61,731 nucleotides of DNA. Origin: Planctomycetes bacterium B3_Pla. GTDB lineage: Bacteria > Planctomycetota > Phycisphaerae > Sedimentisphaerales > Anaerobacaceae. This document shows, in pieces, positions 17,392 through 26,006 of the stretch (position 1 is its first letter; each line of letters starts with the position of its first letter). A program made the translations under genes and the position numbers. The stretch is taken from positions 1 through 61,731 of the forward strand of contig NJBM01000009.1 in NCBI GenBank assembly GCA_005223045.1, in the 5' to 3' direction. Below the pieces are notes generated by a model, which saw only the letters and a program-made list of their open reading frames with translations, had not been told where the DNA came from and searched no databases.

Positions 17392-17533
17392 TTTGGATCA
17401 AGTCCAAGTGTAAGCCTTGGAGAACACAATCACATCTACTTTTCTGCCGGCCCGCTGCCTGGTTTCAATGGCAGGGATCTGGCGCACTTGACCGCGAGGT
17501 AACAGTCTGCTTGCGTGATCTGAGTATCTTCTG

Positions 17534-17650
17534 TCAATAGTTGACTTCGTGTGGTGAGCGCGCCCTTACAGTTTCTCCAGCAGGATCAACAGTATGATAT
17601 ACTCCTACTGCCAGGGCCGTGAGTATGATGATTAGCTCAGATCGATTCAT
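17534..17650 (-). CDS. Tiny membrane protein (38 aa), candidate
   Basis: A 38-codon frame beginning MNRSELIIILTALAVGVY would form one membrane span followed by a short polar tail. GAGGGGG lies about 12 bases before the ATG at 17650, rather far. A promoter with the same TATAGTTTA -10 region as the 84-residue gene lies immediately upstream. Together these make a real small gene plausible. No function can be given. Confidence 0.45.
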   Translation of the reverse strand: MNRSELIIILTALAVGVYHTVDPAGETVRARSPHEVNY

Positions 17651-17672
17651 TGCAGATAAAACCCCCTCTTAA

Positions 17673-17700
17673 ACTATAGAAAACGCCGTAAGGAATGCAA
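17673..17700 (-). promoter_or_regulatory. Candidate promoter of the 38-aa gene
   Basis: TTGCAT (17695-17700), 16 bases, then TATAGT (17673-17678) on the minus strand, with the same TATAGTTTA core as the site at 16702. Confidence 0.45.
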
Positions 17701-17715
17701 AATGCCGGATGCTCT

Positions 17716-18255
17716 TTACCGTGCTGAACGTTCGAGATGGTTCGCACCCATAAGATCGGTTTTGAGTGCTTTTACAGCGGTAGCGCAATGGTTGTGGAAA
17801 TTATCGGGCGCTTGGGTCATTACCGAGCCGATAATGACCCCTGTTGCGCTGTCAACAATGCGAATGCGCAGCTTTTTGCCGCCGCTACGTGTCGTTGAGT
17901 CATAATACTCGCAAATGAAGAGGGCTTCGACACCGAAAATCTTTTTTATCCTGGCCCGGGTTCTCTCGTCCAATCTGCCTTGCAGCAAATCCTGCTCGCT
18001 CATGATCTCGTGTAATCGGCTCCTCTCGACGAACGTGATGACTTGTCCGGGAAAGGCCTTGGTATAGCGGGCCATGAGTATTTGTTCCTGTTCGGGAGTC
18101 AGACCGAGCACAGCAAAGCGTCTGCGGCTAATAAGCTCTGGTTTTGTGAACAGCGCCTGTGTATTGCCGTGCTGCATGCATCCCGGCAGATTGGCCAGGC
18201 ATGTTACAACTAAGAACGCGAAAATGCTGTGGTGAGGCCTGATCCGTATTCTCAT
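17716..18255 (-). CDS. CsgG/FlgO-like lipoprotein
   Basis: The product has 179 residues. The leader ends in LANLPGC, a lipobox with Cys26, so this is a lipoprotein. The body shows VITFVERSRLHEIMSEQDL followed by a LQGRLD segment. That matches the conserved 'V-x-V-x-E/D-R-S/T-x-L...E-x-x-L' heart of the CsgG-type domain, which forms outer-membrane or envelope oligomers in curli and related systems. It is shorter than CsgG itself (about 260) and lacks an obvious pore-forming part. GVEALFICEYYDST and LRIRIVDSATGVIIG are the expected later strands. AAGGGA precedes the start by about 10 bases. Its partner is unknown. Confidence 0.65.
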   Translation of the reverse strand: MRIRIRPHHSIFAFLVVTCLANLPGCMQHGNTQALFTKPELISRRRFAVLGLTPEQEQILMARYTKAFPGQVITFVERSRLHEIMSEQDLLQGRLDERTRARIKKIFGVEALFICEYYDSTTRSGGKKLRIRIVDSATGVIIGSVMTQAPDNFHNHCATAVKALKTDLMGANHLERSAR

Positions 18256-18498
18256 TGTGTCATTCCCTTACGGTCGTTCCCAAAAATCCTTTTTCTCAGA
18301 TTACGCGGGTTAAGAATAAACCACCAGGCCCACGTTTGCAAGGGCCATTTCGCATCTGTTTTAGGCGCCAAGCTGCAAAAGGGTCCTGGAGAAAGGGGGG
18401 CAAGGGCAGAGGTTGTCCATTCTGGAATCTCTGAAGGGCCTTGAAATGAGGATTGAGGGGCGGTGTGTGTGAAGCTTTAGGCTTGATAAAGTACTCTA

Positions 18499-20295
18499 TC
18501 AGCCTCTAACGAAAGCTATTGTAAGTCCACCTAATAGTAGGAACGCACCTATTCCCGCACCGATGTATATCTTGAGTTCAAGGAGTCTTGCTACGATTCT
18601 GTTGGATTGTTTCTCTTCTGTTATTGCAGCCTGCTTTTCTGCGGGCATACTGCTTCCCATTGACTCTAATACCTTGGCTGCAACTGTGCGGACATTTAGG
18701 CTTTCGTCTTCCAGAGCCTTAGTGAGAGGCTCGATGGCCTGCTTGTCGCCGAGCAGGCCCAATGCTTCGGCTGCGCGCCGGCGAACCTGTTCGTCCTTGT
18801 CTGCCAACGCACTCATTAGAGGTCCGAGCGCCTGCAGGTCGCCGATCAGGCCCAGCGATTCGGTTGCGCGTCGGCGGACCCATTCGTTCTTATCTCCAAG
18901 GGCGTTTATGAGCGGTCCGACCGCCTGCGAGTCGCCGATTCGGCCCAAGGCTTCTGCGGCCCGCTGCCTGATTACCCAATATTCATTTTCCATCGCCTTT
19001 ATCAGGGGACAAACCGCGGGTTGACCTATCTGCTCCAATGCCTCGACGGCGCAATTGCGAAGCGAAGGCTCCTTGTCTCCAAGCTGCCTTATCAATTCGC
19101 CTATGTCCTTCTGCCCATCGTCGTCCCCAAGCTGTCCTGTCAGTTCCTCCAACTCCTTTTGCATAGCTTGATCTATTGTCGCCGACTTAGTTGTTGCCTT
19201 GGCTTCGGCCTCCGCTTTGGCCTTAGCTTCGGCTTCCGATCTGGCTCTGGCTTCCGCTTCAGCTCTGGCCTGAGCCTCGGCTTCCGCTTTAGCCTTGGCT
19301 TCGGCTTCCGCTTTGGCCTTAGCCTCAGCTTCCGCTTTAGCCTTGGCCTCGGCTTCCGCTTTAGCCTTGGCCTCGGCTTCCGCTTTAGCCTTGGCCTCGG
19401 CTTCCGCTTTGGCCTTAGCTTCAGCTTCCGCTTGAGCCTTGGTTTCCGCTTCTGCTTTGGCCTTAGCCTCAGCTTCCGCTTTAGCCTTGGCTTCGGCTTC
19501 CGCTTTGGCCTTGGCTTCGGCCTCTGCTTTGGCTTTAGCTTGGGTTTCTGCTTCTGTCTTAGCCTTGGCTTCGGCTTCAGTTCTCGCCTTGGCTTGGGCC
19601 TCTGCTTTGGCTTTAGCTTGGGCCTCTGCTTCTGCCTTAGCCCTGGCTTCGGCTTCCGTTCTCGCCCTGGCTTCTGCCTTAGCCCTGGCTTCGGCTTCCA
19701 CTATAGCTCTGGCTTGGGCCTCTGCTTGAGTCTTAGCTTCGGCTTCCGCTACGGCTTTGGCCTCGGCTTCCGCTCTGGCCTTGGTTTCAGCCTCGGCTTT
19801 AGCCTTCACTTCCGATTCTGCTTTAGCCTTAGCTTCTACTTCCGCTATGGCCCTGGCTTTGGCCTCTGCTTTGGCCTCTGCTTTGGCCTTAGCTTCTGCT
19901 TTCGCTTGGGCTCTGGCTTTAGCCTCCGCTTTAGCTCTGGCTTCGGCTTCCGTTTCCGCTCGCCACTCCGGGCCGGGAGTCTCGTTCAGTCCCTGGGTCC
20001 ACCGCTTGCCGTTCTTCTCAAATTCGACCATGTCGTGATGTATCTTGACAATTGTGACGCCGTCAATACTATCTCCCTCGCGGACTGCTTGAGTGCCGAT
20101 AAGGGCAGTGAAGCTGTCTCCGCTGGAGACTATACCGCGTACGAGTCTCTCTGAGCTTCCTGGCAGGAGGTCTCTAATAAACCGGTCAACCATTGCCTTT
20201 TGATTCGGCATCAAATCAGTTCGCATCAGAACCGCCCCAATGCCACAAGCGACCATGAGAAGAGCGACCAAAATCCGGAGCCTTTGCCTTTTCAT
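18499..20295 (-). CDS. Membrane protein with long Ala/Lys/Glu coiled coil and HEAT repeats
   Basis: The product has 598 residues. A membrane span lies at about 8-24. Residues about 35-105 form a small folded region (GTQAVREGDSIDGVTIVKI) that resembles the periplasmic HR-type domain of secretion or pilus proteins. Residues about 109-368 are an almost pure repeat of EAEAKAKA-type octads, predicted to be a single long helix or coiled coil. Residues about 385-560 hold five or six HEAT/PBS-type repeats (VRRRAAEALGLIGD and variants). A final span (YIGAGIGAFLLLGGLTIAFV) ends the protein. I prefer the ATG at 20295; an upstream in-frame ATG at 20382 would add an unconvincing leader. The layout suggests an envelope-spanning spacer with a protein-binding module, somewhat like TolA, which also has a long Ala/Lys/Glu helix. 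That comparison is inference. Confidence 0.75.
   Translation of the reverse strand: MKRQRLRILVALLMVACGIGAVLMRTDLMPNQKAMVDRFIRDLLPGSSERLVRGIVSSGDSFTALIGTQAVREGDSIDGVTIVKIHHDMVEFEKNGKRWTQGLNETPGPEWRAETEAEARAKAEAKARAQAKAEAKAKAEAKAEAKARAIAEVEAKAKAESEVKAKAEAETKARAEAEAKAVAEAEAKTQAEAQARAIVEAEARAKAEARARTEAEARAKAEAEAQAKAKAEAQAKARTEAEAKAKTEAETQAKAKAEAEAKAKAEAEAKAKAEAEAKAKAEAETKAQAEAEAKAKAEAEAKAKAEAEAKAKAEAEAKAKAEAEAKAKAEAEAKAKAEAEAQARAEAEARARSEAEAKAKAEAEAKATTKSATIDQAMQKELEELTGQLGDDDGQKDIGELIRQLGDKEPSLRNCAVEALEQIGQPAVCPLIKAMENEYWVIRQRAAEALGRIGDSQAVGPLINALGDKNEWVRRRATESLGLIGDLQALGPLMSALADKDEQVRRRAAEALGLLGDKQAIEPLTKALEDESLNVRTVAAKVLESMGSSMPAEKQAAITEEKQSNRIVARLLELKIYIGAGIGAFLLLGGLTIAFVRG
19192..19968. repeat. 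Codon-scale tandem repeat region
   Basis: About 780 bases of degenerate 6- and 24-bp units encode Ala, Lys/Arg and Glu with occasional Gln, Thr, Ser or Val. The middle (about 19280-19540) is nearly perfect, the edges are more diverged. This is typical of repeats that expand and contract in frame. Confidence 0.85.
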
Positions 20296-20462
20296 AGTAT
20301 GTATCTCGCCTTTGTTCCAAAATCCCGCTGCAGATTCCTCCGTTCTCAGCACTGATATTCCTTTTATCGGCTCAAAAAGCATCCTACCTTAGTCTGATTC
20401 TGCCCACAGCAAGGGGAAGCTGTAAGGAAGATACAGGGATCAGGTGCGGACAGAGAGGACAA

Positions 20463-20533
20463 AGCGGCTGAAGGGAATCGAACCCTCATAGCTGGCTTGG
20501 GAAGCCAGTGCATTACCACTATGCTACAGCCGC
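20463..20533 (-). tRNA. tRNA-Gly (anticodon CCC)
   Basis: On the minus strand the acceptor arm GCGGCTG pairs with CAGCCGC, the D arm is GCAT/ATGC, and the anticodon stem CTGGC/GCCAG encloses the loop TTCCCAA with anticodon CCC. The T arm is GAGGG-TTCGATT-CCCTT. The discriminator base is T, and CCA is not encoded. All arms fold well. Confidence 0.93.
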
Positions 20534-20990
20534 GTTCGGAGAACGCCTCCAGGCAGCCAACAACGTTCGTTTCACGCTCCGTCTTGCTCAAATATACACA
20601 TCTCCGAGAAGAATTGCCAGCATTTTTCTTCTCAGAATCCGCCGCACTTTATGCGCTCTTGGTCCCGATCCCGGCAAAATGCCGGGACCGGGATTGCCAG
20701 TCAGCTTAAGATCAGACTTCCCGTGAATGGACAGGTTCTTGCCGAAAGTCCCATTTTTTGCGGAACCTGTCCGGCCAAAAAACCGATAAGAGGTATGTGC
20801 CGCCAACATTGTTGCGTTTCGGCACAATGTCGGCGATGTGAAACGGCGCCAGGCAGTCATATTTTTGGGTTGCACGTCTTTTGGGAGAATGGTCGAACGC
20901 CGGCTTAAATTGCAGTCAAGATTATACGAGCATTTTTTGCGACATTTATTAATATTTCGAGTTCTTAGGGCCTACACGGCGGTTTTTGTA
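20534..20990. other. Intergenic stretch between tRNA-Gly and the TPR gene
   Basis: It holds a REP-like hairpin (20669-20687). In-frame extension of the TPR gene back to 20838 is possible but lacks a ribosome binding site, so I treat it as non-coding. Confidence 0.4.
20669..20687. repeat. REP-like hairpin of the CCCGGC type
   Basis: TCCCGGCA-AAA-TGCCGGGA is a perfect stem. Related hairpins are at 21107-21122 (inside the TPR gene) and 25917-25934. Confidence 0.7.
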
Positions 20991-22280
20991 ATGGCAGGAG
21001 GCCAAAGGCGGCTCACAACCAGATCGAATGCACCGAGCATTCTCTTGCTCTGGTTCTGTAGTTTATTTCTACTTTCGGCAAGGACGGATGCTGCGCCGGC
21101 CACGCCGATCCCGGCAAAAGCCGGGGCTCGCTCCTGCAGTTCACTGCGGTCGATAGCAAGAGTTTACATGGCTTCCGGCGGCTTCGATAAGGCGCAGCCC
21201 TTTTTGGAAAGCGCGATTGATCTGGCCAAACGGACAGACGCTCCTGATTCGGAAATGTGTGCCTGTGTTCTCGATCTGGCGTACCTCCACAAGAACCGGG
21301 GCAAGCTGGCCGAGGCCCTGAAAATGTGCTTGCTGGGTCTGGAACTGCAGGAGAAAGTGCACAGCCCAAACCATCCCTATGTAGCATATACGCTGAGGAT
21401 TTTGAGCCAGATATACCGGGGGCAGGCCCGATATCGAGAGGCCGTAAGTTCTCTTGATCGAGCGTTGACTATTATGCGCGGCGCCGGTAGCGAAGAGAGC
21501 CGGGAGGTCGCCCCTTTCAAGGTTGATATGGCTCGCCTGCTCGTCATACAGGGTGACTTTGCGCGGGCCGAGTCTTATTTTGCAAGTGCGATGGCCGTAA
21601 TTGAAAAAAGCTACGGACCTGACCACCTTTATACGACGAAAGTGCTCACCAGTATGGCGAAGCTATATGTGCTGCAGGGGCGATATGCTCAGGCCGAAGA
21701 ATTGATGTCCCGGGCGATTCCCATACAGGAGGGAGTCTATGGCTCGAATCATCATTTTCTCGTACCGGCCCGGCTGGTGATGTCACGGATATACCAGGCT
21801 AAAGGAGACCTGGCCGATGCAAAGGCGCTGCTCGAAGAATCTTTGGATGCGGCTAAAAAACGCGGCGATTCGGAATTTCTGCTTGAAGCTGACGTTTTGT
21901 GCCGATTGGGAGAACTACATATCTCCGGCAGGAAATACTCCCGGGCCGAGGACGTTTTGCAAAGAGCGTTGAAGGTTTTGGAAAGCTCACAGAATGCCGG
22001 GAGTGACCGCACGGCGATAGCTCTGGGCAGCCTGGCGAAAGTCTATATGAACCAGCGCAAATACGCCAAAGCACAAAGCCTGTGCCGCAAAGCATTAGAG
22101 ATGCTCGAGAGCGTTTTTGACCGGAATCACCCGAGCATAGCGGGTGTGCTGGAGACGCTGGTCAAGCTGCACCGTCAGAGCGGAGACATGGCAGAGGCGG
22201 CACGATTGGAGCAGCGCGTTGAGGAAATTCGTGTCAGTAAACGAGTCGCCTACGCTCCGATCGCAAAGGCTATCGAATGA
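20991..22280 (+). CDS. Secreted tetratricopeptide-repeat protein
   Basis: The product has about 429 residues. A hydrophobic segment (SILLLWFCSLFLLSA) near residue 20 serves as signal peptide or anchor. The rest is eight or so TPR units of the kinesin-light-chain type (42-residue spacing: ARVYMASGGFDKAQPFLESA, then LAYLHKNRGKLAEALKM and so on to VLETLVKLHRQSGDMAEAARL). Such proteins are scaffolds for other proteins. The start is uncertain: the ATG at 20991 gives a normal signal peptide but has no clear ribosome binding site. Just after the leader a CCCGGC-type REP hairpin lies inside the reading frame and encodes PIPAKAG. Confidence 0.75.
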   Translation: MAGGQRRLTTRSNAPSILLLWFCSLFLLSARTDAAPATPIPAKAGARSCSSLRSIARVYMASGGFDKAQPFLESAIDLAKRTDAPDSEMCACVLDLAYLHKNRGKLAEALKMCLLGLELQEKVHSPNHPYVAYTLRILSQIYRGQARYREAVSSLDRALTIMRGAGSEESREVAPFKVDMARLLVIQGDFARAESYFASAMAVIEKSYGPDHLYTTKVLTSMAKLYVLQGRYAQAEELMSRAIPIQEGVYGSNHHFLVPARLVMSRIYQAKGDLADAKALLEESLDAAKKRGDSEFLLEADVLCRLGELHISGRKYSRAEDVLQRALKVLESSQNAGSDRTAIALGSLAKVYMNQRKYAKAQSLCRKALEMLESVFDRNHPSIAGVLETLVKLHRQSGDMAEAARLEQRVEEIRVSKRVAYAPIAKAIE

Positions 22281-22348
22281 AAGTGCTGCATACCCGAAAA
22301 AAGGCTGCCGTATAGTGAAGCCTGACGGCAACCGTAAACTCCTAACAC

Positions 22349-24109
22349 TTACCACCGCAGCATGGCGCTTGCGCTCAATCGACCTTTTCCTCGTCGTGTG
22401 GATCTGGTTTTCTTAAGTGGATAGCCGTAATAAATCGCTCCGCTAAAATTGTTCCCGATCTCAAAGACCGTACCTACGCCAATCGAGCAGAGCGTCGTGT
22501 TTTTATCCTCACCCGCGACGGGGTCTTTTATCTTGGTCCGGCCGAAATCGAGAAAGGCCAGCGGGGCAAGTTTTCTAATATCTTCATTTGCTATAACCTC
22601 GGTCTCAGTCGCCTGGCCGTGTCTGATAAGGTCGAACTCGTATTGAACCGAGGCCAATATCCCGCCATCGGCAACAATTTCATACTCGTCATATCCCCTG
22701 ATAGAGTACATGCCTCCGAAGGAAGTCATTTTCGCGGGGACCAGTCTTTCGGTTGGCTCTATCCACTTGGCGGTACCTCGTAACTGCTGGACTTTCTCTC
22801 GATCCAGGTACTGACTGTGGTTACCCGTCAGGCTAATGATAGAAAAGTCTCGCTCGGCGTTCGTTCGGGCGCCGGTAAACGTGGCAGAATCCCAGAACTC
22901 ATCCTGGTCCGATCCGCCGAAGTTCTCGCTGTAGTTTAATGTCATCGCAGTGCTGGACGTATCATCTCTGCGATGGAGGTTGGCCCCCACTCCCCACAAA
23001 TTCATCTTGACGTCGCTTGCAAAGAACTGAGGGAACAACGAGGGAGTGATTTTACTCTCTTCATGGCTTAGCGACCCGGTGGCGTCGAGGAACCATCCTC
23101 TTTGCTGGAGAATGTTGTAACGCAGCACGGCTCCGTAAAACGAGCCGTTGCCGATGAAATCAATCGGGCCGCCCTCGGGATCGATGTCGAACTCGCTGTA
23201 TCCGCCGAAAACATTGAGGCGGAGTCGAGGACCCGTTACCGGAAAATCATAGCTTCCGAAAACCGAATAGTTGTCGTCGAAATTCGAATCGGCACTAAAC
23301 TGGTAAAGGGCGGTGAACCTGTCGTCTGTACCTGTCAGGTTGGTGTTGATCACGCCGAACTTCGGTGCCCATTCCCTGTCATTCGTGCCGGAATTGTCCA
23401 CCTGGGCAAAGAAATGCCATGGTCTTGTTTCGTAAACATCGTATTGTATCGCTAACGAATTGGGCTCCTCACCTCTGGATACGATGGCGGAGACATGTCT
23501 GTCAGGATTGAGATTGAGAAGATTGACCAAATAGTCCATCGATCTCTGGCCGGCCACCTTATCACGCTTCACGGGCGACCATTTCTCAAGAGCGGAACGC
23601 TTGAGATAGCCTTCCTCGATTTCGTTTCGCTTGGCGTCGTAATACTTGATTCTGACTTCACTCACAGGAGCTTCGAGAATGTTTATTGGCAGGACCTGAT
23701 TCACCAGTGTAATGTTGTTCCTGATCGCCCCTTCCGGCACGTACACGTATATCCCGGAATAATCCGCGTCCTTATATACTGACAGTATATATTGCGTAAG
23801 CCCCTGGATCGTCCTGATCGAAACCTGCCGCGGCATGCCCGGTTCGGCTATTATCTGGCGAATGACCCTCAGGTCATACAAATGCTCGGGGGCAGCCTCG
23901 GACAGGCGCTGATCGGAAGCGTTGTAGATGTCCGGCATGAATTCGAGCAAATGCTCGGTCGATATCAGGGTGTTGCCGCTGATCCGCAATTCCTTCGCCA
24001 CCAGCAGCGCGCTTGTATCTTCGGACAGATTCATTTCCGCAGCCTGGGGCACACAGACCACCAAACCCGTGTAGATAAGAACGACCCACATTTTCCTTAA
24101 TATATTCAT
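22349..24109 (-). CDS. TpsB/ShlB-FhaC-type outer-membrane transporter
   Basis: The product has 586 residues. A signal peptide (about 1-23) is followed by a POTRA-like region (about 35-190), with the surface-type stretch GIYVYVPEGAI and repeated PVSEVRIKYYD-like strands. From about 230 on the sequence alternates as outer-membrane beta strands. The diagnostic SIRGYDEYE (the VRGY-type motif of the Omp85 superfamily loop that reaches into the barrel) lies near residue 470. The C terminus ends in an aromatic residue (MLRW), as expected for barrel insertion. Two-partner systems use such a barrel to export a large adhesin or hemolysin. No TpsA-like partner with a haemagglutination domain is in the window. 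The gene lies on the minus strand downstream of the PQQ-like gene. Confidence 0.85.
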   Translation of the reverse strand: MNILRKMWVVLIYTGLVVCVPQAAEMNLSEDTSALLVAKELRISGNTLISTEHLLEFMPDIYNASDQRLSEAAPEHLYDLRVIRQIIAEPGMPRQVSIRTIQGLTQYILSVYKDADYSGIYVYVPEGAIRNNITLVNQVLPINILEAPVSEVRIKYYDAKRNEIEEGYLKRSALEKWSPVKRDKVAGQRSMDYLVNLLNLNPDRHVSAIVSRGEEPNSLAIQYDVYETRPWHFFAQVDNSGTNDREWAPKFGVINTNLTGTDDRFTALYQFSADSNFDDNYSVFGSYDFPVTGPRLRLNVFGGYSEFDIDPEGGPIDFIGNGSFYGAVLRYNILQQRGWFLDATGSLSHEESKITPSLFPQFFASDVKMNLWGVGANLHRRDDTSSTAMTLNYSENFGGSDQDEFWDSATFTGARTNAERDFSIISLTGNHSQYLDREKVQQLRGTAKWIEPTERLVPAKMTSFGGMYSIRGYDEYEIVADGGILASVQYEFDLIRHGQATETEVIANEDIRKLAPLAFLDFGRTKIKDPVAGEDKNTTLCSIGVGTVFEIGNNFSGAIYYGYPLKKTRSTRRGKGRLSASAMLRW

Positions 24110-24370
24110 CTTACCGACCTTTCATGACTATTAAATCTATTCCTGACTCAAATGTATGTAAAAAGACCCCTTCCTCAACCTGATACCTATGATACCAAAA
24201 ATAAACATGAAATCCAAGGAAATAATCCAGCTTTCATTGTTTTTGGCGTGTTATTCACGCTATTTCCGGATCACTCGCGGTTTTCTGGGACCTATCAAAA
24301 TTATTTTTCCGGCATATCAGCACTATTACAGCGCTTGCCGATACGGCTTAGCCAGATCACTTCAGCAAAT

Positions 24371-25615
24371 CTATCCGAGTTTAAGGCAGATCACCGTCCC
24401 CTCGGCGTTGCGTGCGTAGAGCAGATCGCCTAACAGAACGGGTTTCGACCAGCAGAGACCGTCCAATATCTTCTGCCTATACGTTTCTTTGAACGACGCA
24501 TCGCCCAGCCCGCCCCAGATCAGCTCGCCCTTTTCGCTGAGCATGATCATTGTGTCGCCGACGAGGAGGGAATTGCCGAAGTCGTACTTTTCATCAAAGA
24601 ATTTGCGCTTGCCCGTCTCGGCATCGACGCAGTTGAGCCCTGTTCCACTCGACCCGCGGCCCTTGGTTAGAAAGTAGATGTTGCCGCCGTGGATTACATG
24701 GGTATTGAAGGCTTGCCACTCGTTTGCGTACTTGCCGTCTTCCGAGAGCCAGTCCTGTGTGAACTTATCGCCGTCCAGTGACAGGCGGGCCGTGCCGTGC
24801 TTGCTATGAACGAGGTAGATACGGCCCTTGTGGATGTAAGGGGTTACGGCATTGCAATTCGATTTCTCAGACCATGTCCTGGCATAAGTGGCGACGGATT
24901 TGCCGGTCGCCGGATCGACGACGAGGAAATCCTCGTTTGTAAACAACGCCACGGCCGGACGATCGAACATACGAGCAGGCAGAGGCTTGGGTGTCGCGTA
25001 ACCAACAACGTTCTTCTCGCTCTTCCAGACGACTTCGCCCGTGTCCTTGTTCAAAGCCAGTCCCCTGTCGCCTACGTTGTAAATGACGACATCGCCGACG
25101 ACAGTGGGCGAAGCCGCGAAACCCCACCAGGATTTCTTGGGTTTATAGTGCACTGCCGAGGCGTCCCAGAGCTTCTTGCCGGTTTTGGCATCGAGACAGA
25201 AGATGTGGCCGAGCTTGCTGATGGTGTAAACCTTCCCTTCGTGAATGGTCGGCGTGGAACTGGGACCGCCCGGATGCAGGCGCGGATCGAGAGCGCAGGG
25301 ATAGTCAAATGTCCACTTTTCTTCGCCCGTCCCGGCATCGAGGCAGTAAACAAAGTCCCTGGCCTTGTCCTTGTTCTCTTTCGTTCCGTCATTGCCCATC
25401 GTGTAGAGCAGGCCGTCAGCTATTGTGACCGAGCACATGCCCGTCTTGACACTTACGTCCCATGTCTTAGTCACCGATTTCGCGGTGAACTTCTCGGCGT
25501 CGGGCTTGAGGTCGAAATTAGGCCCTAAGTAATGGGGCCAATCACCCGCCCAACTCGAGGTAACAAGAATTCCAACAACTAACATTCCGAAACAGCAACG
25601 TTTGACACTCTTCAT
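24371..25615 (-). CDS. Secreted PQQ-like beta-propeller protein
   Basis: The product has 414 residues. A signal peptide (to about residue 22, ...TSSWAGDW) precedes WPHYLGPNF, the usual opening of the planctomycete PQQ-like/BamB-like family. At least six propeller blades follow, with the recurring D-A-x-T-G-x-x-x-W signature (CLDAGTGEEKWTF, CLDAKTGKKLWD, NKDTGEVVWKS, CVDAETGKRKFF). These proteins act outside the cytoplasm as PQQ-free or PQQ-binding propellers; enzymatic activity cannot be judged. I start at the ATG at 25615, with AGGGAAAG upstream, because the longer frame to 25720 would put 35 charged residues before the signal peptide. Confidence 0.85.
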   Translation of the reverse strand: MKSVKRCCFGMLVVGILVTSSWAGDWPHYLGPNFDLKPDAEKFTAKSVTKTWDVSVKTGMCSVTIADGLLYTMGNDGTKENKDKARDFVYCLDAGTGEEKWTFDYPCALDPRLHPGGPSSTPTIHEGKVYTISKLGHIFCLDAKTGKKLWDASAVHYKPKKSWWGFAASPTVVGDVVIYNVGDRGLALNKDTGEVVWKSEKNVVGYATPKPLPARMFDRPAVALFTNEDFLVVDPATGKSVATYARTWSEKSNCNAVTPYIHKGRIYLVHSKHGTARLSLDGDKFTQDWLSEDGKYANEWQAFNTHVIHGGNIYFLTKGRGSSGTGLNCVDAETGKRKFFDEKYDFGNSLLVGDTMIMLSEKGELIWGGLGDASFKETYRQKILDGLCWSKPVLLGDLLYARNAEGTVICLKLG

Positions 25616-26006
25616 TTTACTTTCCCTTTCTTCCCCATGTTCCGTGAATATTGACGGGTCTCGTGTGGTGTCAGCGGATTCTGAGACAATCGTAACACCT
25701 CGCATGACCAGAGCCTCCAAAATTCTGTTAGGCTGAGATTAACAATTCACACAGCATACAAACTATCCTGAGCGGCCTCGGCCAGATATGTTATCAGACT
25801 AATCCCTGGCTGGCAAGAAATTGTACAAAATTAGTCGTATCCGACAGGGGGATTTGATATTCTGTCTGGGAGCAAAGATCAAAGATCAAAATGCAAAGCG
25901 CAAAATTAAAGAAGTCATCCCGGCTCGCCGGGATTCTCCGTAAGGAGTCCCAAGGACCGTATTTTTGATGTTTAATATTTGATATAATCGTATTTGGGGA
26001 CTTAGC
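25616..26006. other. 391-base divergent intergenic region
   Basis: It contains an AAAGATCAAAGATCAAAAT low-complexity run, then the hairpin ATCCCGGC-TC-GCCGGGAT at 25917-25934, then an AT-rich stretch with TATAAT ahead of the M14 gene. No gene is seen. Confidence 0.5.
25917..25934. repeat. REP-like hairpin of the CCCGGC type
   Basis: A perfect 8-bp stem ATCCCGGC/GCCGGGAT with a 2-nt loop, followed by a second small inverted repeat (CTCCGTAAGGAG). Confidence 0.7.

Noticed and set aside
19021..20154. 377-codon plus-strand frame rich in Phe, Gly and Leu
   Set aside because: It is the antisense reading of the Ala/Lys/Glu repeat of the HEAT protein.
20588..20875. 95-codon minus-strand frame upstream of the tRNA
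   Set aside because: It reads through the CCCGGC hairpin (giving PGPGILPGSGP) and has no ribosome binding site.
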